Shown here piece by piece: positions 1 through 8,000 of a stretch of 47,750 nt of DNA. The notes below the pieces were generated by a model. The model ran no database searches. It worked only from the letters and a program-made list of their open reading frames with translations, and was not told the DNA's origin. A program made the position numbers and the translations under genes. The stretch is from a virus, in IMG/VR virus record IMGVR_UViG_3300033149_000701, positions 1-47,750 of that record, one strand, 5' to 3'. How positions within the stretch are numbered: the stretch's first letter is position 1; each line of letters starts with the position of its first letter.

Positions 1-395
1 GTAAGCTTAACGACATAAACAGGATTGCCTTGAGAGTCGTATTTCCTATTCCAAGATTGAAATATACCGCAATATTCTATGCCGCCTCTGAGGTCAGATG
101 TGGCTGCTGTAGGATCTTCTTCCATTCGGAAGTAGCCAGCACAGCCTGGTTCTGGGAGTATGAAGCCCGGATCAGCTTGATCCACCAATGTTTGTCTATT
201 TAAATTTTCATCCCAATAATATTTAGTCCCAGCGGCACAAGTATCTTCTACAAGCTCTACGGTAAGACTTGAAGACTGCTCATTCCATCCAGCAGTTATT
301 GAAAAGTTTTTTACAGTTAGTCCACAAAACAAAGTTTGAGGCAATGGTCCGAAAATTCTTTGCGGCGTGCATTCGTTTTTGCCTAGAACGGCCAT
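1..395 (-). CDS. Tail-associated structural protein, N-terminal part (cut by window edge)
   Basis: The reading frame starts at ATG (395) after a good ribosome binding site (AAGGATTAAAAC) and runs off the left edge, so only about 131 N-terminal residues are visible. The start reads MAVLGKNECTPQRIFGPLPQ, followed by a segment rich in Trp, Ser and acidic residues (GWNEQSSSLTVELVEDTCA). No catalytic motif is visible. It lies directly after the 522-aa gene and downstream of the tape measure, where tail-tip and baseplate genes normally sit. Function is inferred from position only. Confidence 0.6.
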   Translation of the reverse strand, partial: MAVLGKNECTPQRIFGPLPQTLFCGLTVKNFSITAGWNEQSSSLTVELVEDTCAAGTKYYWDENLNRQTLVDQADPGFILPEPGCAGYFRMEEDPTAATSDLRGGIEYCGIFQSWNRKYDSQGNPVYVVKL

Positions 396-417
396 GTTTT
401 AATCCTTATAAATCCAA

Positions 418-1986
418 TTAGCTACAATTATTATATGTCACAGCTAGGGTTTTTGTATATCTTCCCGCTGTAAAATTCCAACTTTGTTGATTCTGAGATA
501 CAAAAATTTGAGAAAACCCAGCCAAATCCCCTGTAACACCTGATATAAAACTATTAACAGCACCTGTATTTACTGGTGCATATATTTCTGCATAACTTCC
601 ACAAGAGGTAGGAGGGATTGTCAATAGTTCTATACTAACAGTTCTTGTTCTTGAGCTAGTAGTTCCAATATCTTGAAGGATAGGACCAGCGGCTCTACCT
701 ATAACGGTTTGGCTTGCAAATACATCTGTTAATAGCTGATCATCAATCGTAATATTTTCAGATATAATGCAATCGCCACTAATACAACCACTAGGTATCG
801 TATCATAAGTGTACCCATAAGAGATGGTTCCGGCTAAAGGATTAGAAGCTACTGTTCTTTGTCTGATTCTAGTATTGAGAGGTCTAGAAAAACAAGGATC
901 TGAACTATAAACATCATTAAATGATTTGGAAGCTCTATCATATAATCTGCCAGAAATAGTATTCCAATATGCAAGAGCAGAATCGTATTTCCCACCGCTG
1001 CCCCATATTACTTCACCGGAAGCATTACCAGTTGGACTTGATTGAGGCCATGTCGTTGAGTGAAGACCTTGAATAGTTCCATTAACGGATACTGAAATAA
1101 CTCCTTCGTTTTGTTGCATATCCACATTAAAATCTTCATATGCATTTGAAGCAATAATATTACCACCGGAAGGAAGCACAAGAAATGTTTCAGTTATAGA
1201 AATATTACCATTTGTTTTATCAGTAGAAACTTGTCTCATGTGGTTCCGAGAAACGTAGCTTGAGAAATCATTGCCGCTGCCTGGCAATCCTAAGATGCCA
1301 CTAAGGGTGAAAAAGTCACCATTGAAACCTAAGAATCTGTTTGCATAATCTCTTGCATCTTCCCAAGGCGTATTATGTAAACCACAGCCTGTATAATGAA
1401 GTCTAGCTGTAACATTAACTTGATGTGTAACTGCTGCTCTATACGGGAAAGTTTCTCTGATTCCTGTCCCTATATCCCATGTATATGGAACTTGCTCGTC
1501 TACAATTTCAACATCCCAATTTTCCTCAACAGATTCAATATACGGAGGATATGAATTACAATTAAAAGCGTCAGCGCCAGTACCAGACTGCAATGTATCC
1601 ATTTCAAAAGTAATTGTGTAACCGGCTCTTGATGTGTAATTGTCTGATTCTGGATTGAAAGAATAATTTACAACTCTAGGATTTCCTGAAATAACAAAAT
1701 TAGGCACACCATTTGCTTGATATTTTGCATCGGTATCGTCACAATCAATATATAACCCACACCCATCTTTGCTCAAAGCGCTTTTTAATCTTTCTATCTC
1801 TCTAAAAACACCTCCAATTCCAGACTCTCTTTGGTCTGTTTCTGTAAGTAGAATATCGCCCTCTAAGGTTAGGGTATGAATAACGCCATATCCTGAACCG
1901 TCTGGAGTTTTTAATGGTTCTGATGATATAGAAATTAAAGGTCTTGGCCTAAAATCATAATCACCATATTTAAATACAAATGCCAT
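418..1986 (-). CDS. Putative tail-tip/baseplate structural protein (522 aa)
   Basis: Starts at ATG with AAAGGA about 10 nt upstream. The protein is soluble-looking and beta-rich, with no signal peptide or membrane segment. It contains several Cys residues (for example DGCGLYIDCDD near residues 75-83) and aromatic-rich stretches. It follows the tape-measure frames and precedes the truncated tail gene by 22 bp. In long-tailed phages the genes immediately after the tape measure encode distal-tail, hub and tip proteins, so a virion role at the tail end is likely. I do not recognise a specific family. Confidence 0.6.
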   Translation of the reverse strand: MAFVFKYGDYDFRPRPLISISSEPLKTPDGSGYGVIHTLTLEGDILLTETDQRESGIGGVFREIERLKSALSKDGCGLYIDCDDTDAKYQANGVPNFVISGNPRVVNYSFNPESDNYTSRAGYTITFEMDTLQSGTGADAFNCNSYPPYIESVEENWDVEIVDEQVPYTWDIGTGIRETFPYRAAVTHQVNVTARLHYTGCGLHNTPWEDARDYANRFLGFNGDFFTLSGILGLPGSGNDFSSYVSRNHMRQVSTDKTNGNISITETFLVLPSGGNIIASNAYEDFNVDMQQNEGVISVSVNGTIQGLHSTTWPQSSPTGNASGEVIWGSGGKYDSALAYWNTISGRLYDRASKSFNDVYSSDPCFSRPLNTRIRQRTVASNPLAGTISYGYTYDTIPSGCISGDCIISENITIDDQLLTDVFASQTVIGRAAGPILQDIGTTSSRTRTVSIELLTIPPTSCGSYAEIYAPVNTGAVNSFISGVTGDLAGFSQIFVSQNQQSWNFTAGRYTKTLAVTYNNCS

Positions 1987-2004
1987 TTTTTATATATCCT
2001 TTAT

Positions 2005-5000
2005 TTATGTTCCATCACCAGCAGTTAATGAAGGATCTGGAGTTGAGCCGTCTGGGTTTGTTGTTGTGCCACCTTCTTGTATTTTTGCTTTGACTTTCTC
2101 TGCTATGGTATCAATAGTGGCCTGATTTAAAATATCCAAAAGGCCACCGCCATTGAGATTTACATTAACATTTTGAGTTCCGTCCATTTTAACAGTTAAA
2201 CCGCCTCTAATAGCCGCCGCTAAATCTGTTGCGGCAGTATTAAACGTTTTAATGTCTGTGTTAAAAGTGTTAACAGCATTTACAAAATCTTTTGTATCAA
2301 GGTTAGGAACTTGCTGTGCTGCTGCGGCTTGTCTTCCAGCAGGCGTGTTAGATTGCCTGTTCACTTGTCCTGCTGGCAATCCAGCACCAGCCACATTTGC
2401 AGCCGCCGCAGGATTGAAAGGTTGAATTCTTCCACCCGCAGGATCAAAACCTAATCTGTCTACAACAGCGGAAGCTTGTCTAGAAGCATTCCCGATGCCA
2501 AACGCTCTTCTTTGAACGGCTGAAGCTTGTCTAGAAGCATTAGGAGGGATTCCAAATTTTCTTCTTTGAACGGCTGCTGCACTTCTTGAGCCTTTCACAA
2601 CATTTGGGAACCTTGGACCTCGTACACGACGGCCTTGACCTCTAGGACCAGCTACCACAGGAACCAAAAGATTTGGGTCTGCGCCAACAGCGACAGGATC
2701 TGGCAAGCCACCGGCAACATCTGCGACACCGCTAGGATCAGCAGTAGCACTTAAAAGTTTTTGAGCGGCAACGGCATCTTGACCTGTTAAAACCGGAGGA
2801 AGATTGGCCAAATCACTAGGAGGCGCAGCCTTAACTTTGTCAAGCGGACCGCGACTGAAACGCGATTTGTTAAAAGCTCTAGCGTCTTCCAATGCAAGCC
2901 GCTCGACCGGACCCGCAGCTTTAATTGCTGCATCAAGTTCTGCATCTGACTTACCTAAAAACGGCTCTATTGAAACGAAACTGCTTTGAGTTTTTCCCGT
3001 TTGTTCAAAACGCTTCTTGCTAAACTCTAGGTATTGATCTAACAGTTCTGGAGGAGTGTTCACACCGTCAAGATCATCTTGAACGTTAAACACGCCTCCG
3101 CTGAGATCTGCGGGTCTCGCGCTTGCTTTCTTTGCGCTTTGTATCGTAGCGTCTACACTTCTTAGAAGTTCGGAAACTCTAGCAGAACCTTGCGGGCCTT
3201 GCTTTTCTTGTTTTTGTAATGCTATTACTGCTTGTAGTTCTTTATTTGATAATTCTGAAATACCTTTGGCTTGCGTCGGCCCTACAAAGTCTCTAGGAAC
3301 ACGACTCGCTTTGCCTTGTTCATCAAAAGTAAATGTACCTCCAACAGAGAAATCTTGACCTAATCTTTTTGATTGTGTTTGCTGTCTAGCCTCTTCAAGA
3401 TCTCTCTTGGCCTGTTCTCGCTGGGCTTGCCCAACAATTCTTTCTTTTACTTTAGCATCAGCAGCTTTTCTGGCTTCTAGATCTGCTGCTCGTCTTTGTG
3501 CCGCTCTCTCTCTAAATTGTTCATCAGTTACAGCAGGCTTGCTCAAAGCATCAAACTGAGCAACAAGCTCTCTTGTATTTGTTGGTCCAGCGGCTCCTGA
3601 CCCACCACCAGCAAAAAATTCTCCAAATACAGCAGCAACATTAACCAAAGCAGACTTAGTTCCAGAAGCAGTTCCGCGATTTCTACCAACCCCTGAGCTT
3701 GGAGCTTCTTGTGCTTTAATAGCTTCTCTAGCCAAACTAACACTCAAAGGCTCGCCGGTTGCTGCACGACGAGCATCGGCATCTATCAAACTATTAGTAG
3801 CGCCTGTAACACCCTTTGCTATTTCCGATATATCATCAACAAAATTACCAATTGGTTTAGATATAGCCTCAAGATCATTTTTTAATCCCTGAGTAGCCCT
3901 CGGAGTAAGAGAACGGAATGGAGAGCCACCATCTTGGAATCCTTCAGGAATAACTCCTTGATTAACAGAATTCATAAACCCAACACCAAACTGATCAACA
4001 GCCTGTTTCCGCATAACAAATTCACCACTAGAGATTCTAATGAGATTTTGATCTATACCGCCACGTCCGCGAACAATGCCGCCGTTGTTGCGACCCGGAG
4101 GAGTAACGGGCGTAAAACCTGTAGGATCTCCCGCTTCTATAGCCGCCTTCAAAGCATCTATGCTTGAGTTTGTTTCACCTAAAGTCTGATTTAAATTTTT
4201 AAGTCTTTCATTATTTTGTTGTCTTTGTTGTGCCGCAACAGAATCTTCACCAATCGCTTCTCTTCTGATATTGTTTAGGAAGTCTTCTAAATTGCGATCA
4301 AACAGATTTGGATCTAGACCGCCAAATGAGCCTCTAACTAAGTTATCAAATGCGCTTAAAGCACCGCCTTCACCTGTTGGTCCTGCTTGAGACGCCCTGA
4401 TTTGTGCTTCAAGATCGCTCAAAATTTCATTCTGCCTTTGCACCGGAAGAATAGAAAACTGCTCTAACCTTTCACCCGCCCCGACGCCAGGCACTTGTCT
4501 TTTTAATAAGTTACCACCACCCCCAGAAAGAAATAAGTCAAACAATTCGGGCAATTGTTTTGCTCTTTCCGTAAATTGTTTCTTTTCTTCTTCAGCGGCT
4601 GCTTTTCTTTCTGCTTCCGCTGTCTGTTTTTGTTTTTGCTCTCTTTCTTGCCGTCTTTGCTCGGCTGCGGCTGTTGCTGCTTCAAAATCTTGTCTAAGCT
4701 TAGTGAATAAGTCTTCAATAGTTTTATTTGTTGCTGCTATCTCAGCCCTATAATCTTCCTGCTGCTTCTTGGCAGCGTTAGCAGTTATATCAAAATTTTT
4801 CTGAATCAAATCTGCTTGATTATCAAGAAGGTTTTGGCCTAATGCTCTAAGATCGTTTTGTTGCTGTACGAGCTTTTGAGTATCAAACAAGTTAGCACCC
4901 AACTGTTGACCAACGCCAGCATTACGAGTCAGTCCTAGCTGTCCAAATAAATTACCAAAAAATCTACCGCCAATGTTTTGCAGTTGATTTCTTTGCTGTG

Positions 5001-5022
5001 CTGACAGTCTCAAAGTTAGCAA
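2005..5022 (-). CDS. Tape-measure continuation in the +1 frame (1005 codons)
   Basis: Long Gln/Ala/Arg-rich protein with extended coiled-coil segments (about residues 60-165, many QRRQEREQ-type heptads), low-complexity linkers and a C-terminal hydrophilic tail. A GEFVMRKQA motif at about residues 328-339 matches the GEFVIRK and GEFVINK motifs of the preceding tape-measure frame. The first in-frame codon usable as a start is TTG (5022), without a good ribosome binding site, and the first ATG comes only at about residue 335. The frame overlaps the end of the tape-measure frame by 59 bp in the +1 register. Around residues 815-855 there are imperfect tandem repeats of the type ASRQASAVQRRAFGI. 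It is best read as the C-terminal third of the tape measure, reached by +1 frameshifting or separated by an indel. A separate TTG-started tail protein is the alternative. Confidence 0.7.
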   Translation of the reverse strand: MLTLRLSAQQRNQLQNIGGRFFGNLFGQLGLTRNAGVGQQLGANLFDTQKLVQQQNDLRALGQNLLDNQADLIQKNFDITANAAKKQQEDYRAEIAATNKTIEDLFTKLRQDFEAATAAAEQRRQEREQKQKQTAEAERKAAAEEEKKQFTERAKQLPELFDLFLSGGGGNLLKRQVPGVGAGERLEQFSILPVQRQNEILSDLEAQIRASQAGPTGEGGALSAFDNLVRGSFGGLDPNLFDRNLEDFLNNIRREAIGEDSVAAQQRQQNNERLKNLNQTLGETNSSIDALKAAIEAGDPTGFTPVTPPGRNNGGIVRGRGGIDQNLIRISSGEFVMRKQAVDQFGVGFMNSVNQGVIPEGFQDGGSPFRSLTPRATQGLKNDLEAISKPIGNFVDDISEIAKGVTGATNSLIDADARRAATGEPLSVSLAREAIKAQEAPSSGVGRNRGTASGTKSALVNVAAVFGEFFAGGGSGAAGPTNTRELVAQFDALSKPAVTDEQFRERAAQRRAADLEARKAADAKVKERIVGQAQREQAKRDLEEARQQTQSKRLGQDFSVGGTFTFDEQGKASRVPRDFVGPTQAKGISELSNKELQAVIALQKQEKQGPQGSARVSELLRSVDATIQSAKKASARPADLSGGVFNVQDDLDGVNTPPELLDQYLEFSKKRFEQTGKTQSSFVSIEPFLGKSDAELDAAIKAAGPVERLALEDARAFNKSRFSRGPLDKVKAAPPSDLANLPPVLTGQDAVAAQKLLSATADPSGVADVAGGLPDPVAVGADPNLLVPVVAGPRGQGRRVRGPRFPNVVKGSRSAAAVQRRKFGIPPNASRQASAVQRRAFGIGNASRQASAVVDRLGFDPAGGRIQPFNPAAAANVAGAGLPAGQVNRQSNTPAGRQAAAAQQVPNLDTKDFVNAVNTFNTDIKTFNTAATDLAAAIRGGLTVKMDGTQNVNVNLNGGGLLDILNQATIDTIAEKVKAKIQEGGTTTNPDGSTPDPSLTAGDGT

Positions 5023-8000
5023 GAACTTGGGCTAAATCTCTTTGGTTCCCTCTGCCCTGTTGAATTCTTTGGAAACTAGAAATAGGCTGTAATAATTCTC
5101 TTAATACTTGTCTTTGTTCTCTAACACCTCTAGCATCAGCAAATCTACTAGCAAAAGCTTGTAATCTTTGTTCTTTGGTTAGTTTAGAATTTTCTATAGC
5201 GGCAATCTTTTTATTGACTGCTTCTAATCTTGAAGTATCAGCAGAAAGAGTTTCTAAGGCTGCTTTCGTGCCATCTAATTGATCTATTAATTTTACTTCT
5301 GTATCTTTAAGATCTTGCAAGGCTTTGCCTGTTGCATCTTCTTGTTTCTTTCTGTTTTGTGCAAGCTTGTTTTCTAAATCTTGCCTTCTATTTAACAAGT
5401 CTTGCGGCGCTGTACTAACACCAGCACCAAGTTGTGCTTGTAGGGTTCTTTGTAGATTAGCCGATGCTGCTTGCAAAGGATCGTTGAACTGTCCACCAGC
5501 AGAAAAATCAAATTGATTCCTCAAACCGGCAACCCTCAATCTGGCGGCACGCCGACCTCTATTGATTTCAACTTGTATACTAGCGGCCTGATTTAATATT
5601 GCAACGTATCTTGATGTGGCTTTTGATAATTCGTCAAAAGTCTTTTGTGATTGTTGAGAAACACCTTCTAGAATACTTGAAAAATCACCGCTGGCAAAAA
5701 TTTGCTCTAATTGGTCTGCTAAAGACACATTGGGGTCAATATTGCTTTGACGATTGCTTGAGGCAGCGTTTAAAATCTTTTCAAAGTTAGTTCTAATTTG
5801 TTCAGTAACGACCGCTGGCAACTTACCACCACCAAGACCAGATATAACTGCATCAATAACATCTTGATCGCCAAGATCTTGGCCTGCTTGTCTCGCTTGA
5901 TCTGATTGTTCAATGGCCTGTCTTACAGCTTCTGGAATATTTTCTGAAAGATTATTTAAAGCGGCCAATTGTTCTTCTTGAGCTTTTGGTAGGACACTTC
6001 CAAAGAATCTGTTCAGCTCTGGAACGCCTTGTCTTTGTGGGCCAGCAAACAAAGTCTGTTGTTCGCCAAAGATATTGGCAATATTCTGTTTTACAATATC
6101 CCCTCTGGTTTCTAACTCATCAAATGCTTCCCCAATATTTGCACTAAATTTAGCAATTGAAGTTACAAAAGTATCTAGTTCTCTAGCTGCTCTACGACTA
6201 GCGTTTTCTAATTCTCTAGCTTTTGCTGCTGCTTGAATGAGTGGTAATTGACTTTCTCCTATACCTTTGTTAAATTCATCAACAATTGCTGAGAGTGTTC
6301 CAAATGTTGTACCGCTTTCTTCAGCGACTTGTGTTATTCTATTTAAAGCAATTGCATCGCCAGTTAAAGCCTGTCGGAATAGATTATTTATGTCTTCAAA
6401 ATTATCTCCAAGACCTACACCAACAACATCAATGAATTGATCTGCAAACTGCCGTCTTGCTCGGTCTGCTGACTGTTCAAAACTTTGGCCGCTTTGTCTT
6501 CCGGCCCTAAATGATTGTAGTCCTACTTGTGCCGCTTGAGCAATACGGGTGGGGTCTGTTTGCTCGCCACCTCTTAATATAAGATTGAAGAAAGAATTAC
6601 CAGATAATGCAGTAGCAAGTTTGTCAAGCTCTAAGAAACTATCTCTTAATTTTCCAAGCTCAATAGTTGATATAACATTTCCTAAAGCTTTTACTTGTTC
6701 TTTAAATAGGTCTGATTGATCACCCGCTCCTAATAAAGCATCATTAAGATCGGCATAACTTCCAGAGGCAGCGACAGCAGCTAGTTGTTGATCATCAAGC
6801 CCAGCAACAATAACATCTGTAAGACCGCTAAATGCATTATTGGCTTGGGTAAATACTTCATCTGGAATTTGCTGGAAGACTTGGGATTGTGCTTGAAGCT
6901 CTCTTGTTTGTCTTCTTCCTTGTGTGGCAACGCCTACAGCATCAAGAATCACCCTGCCAAGATTTCCAAAAGAAATCGTACTGTCTCTCAAATCTGTAAT
7001 TGCTTCTGCCGCACCAGAAGTTGATGATTCCAAAGCAGTTATATCAGTATTAAGTCTTTGTAAATTAAATATATCACTGAAATTTTGACCAACTCTGTTA
7101 AAGCTTTCTGCAACATTACTTGCGGCAGTTGCGACGTTGTTGAAAGCTTCAAATATTGCTTGCTCATTTAAAGCATTAACAAATCCAGTTATAGCCCCAG
7201 CCACAGCGCCAACAGCAGCCCCAATTGGTCCGGCTATTAAAAATCCGGTTGCTGCACCACCAATAAGACCTGTAGCACCTCCTGCCAAGCCTGCTGTAGT
7301 TGCACCCCCTTGTTCAGCGGTAAATCCGGCTTCTCTTACGCCCTCTAATCTTTTTCTTGCCCCGACAGTACCTTTTACAACCCCTTCTACAACAAGATCT
7401 CCAATAAGAGTCGCTGCAATCGCAGCAACACTAGCTTTATTTAATCTTAATGCAGCACCAACACCTCTTGGTCCAGCTAACGACGGCCCTTGCGCTCCTG
7501 ATCTTGCGAATGCGGCATTGCGCGAGCCTCGTGTAACATCAGCAGTAAGTCTTTTAAGCGGACCTCCAAGGAAAGCAGAAAACTTAGCAAAGTTAATATT
7601 TGATTTTGCAACAACCCCACCCAAAGCCTTTAGTTCATCGCTCAAGAAAAATGCAGTAGTTGCTAGTGTAATAAGATTACTAGTGGCATTTCCTGTTTCT
7701 TCACTAAAATCTAAAAATGCTAAATTGCTTGCGGCAAAGGCTACGTTTGTAGCTCTACCAAAACCGCCAGCTTGTAGCTTTTGTACTTTTTGGAAACCGA
7801 CAGCACCGCCTTTGTTGAATTTTGCAACTCCTCTTTTATTCATAGAGTTGAGATTAGAGTATCCAATAGATTGTGCTGATTCTTTGTTGATGACGAACTC
7901 ACCTGGCGTCAACAGCGCCGGAACAGTATCTGAACCACCTATTCCACCACCAGAAGCTTTTGTGGCAATTCCCAGAGCGGCAAGTCTTGATCTTCCGGCT

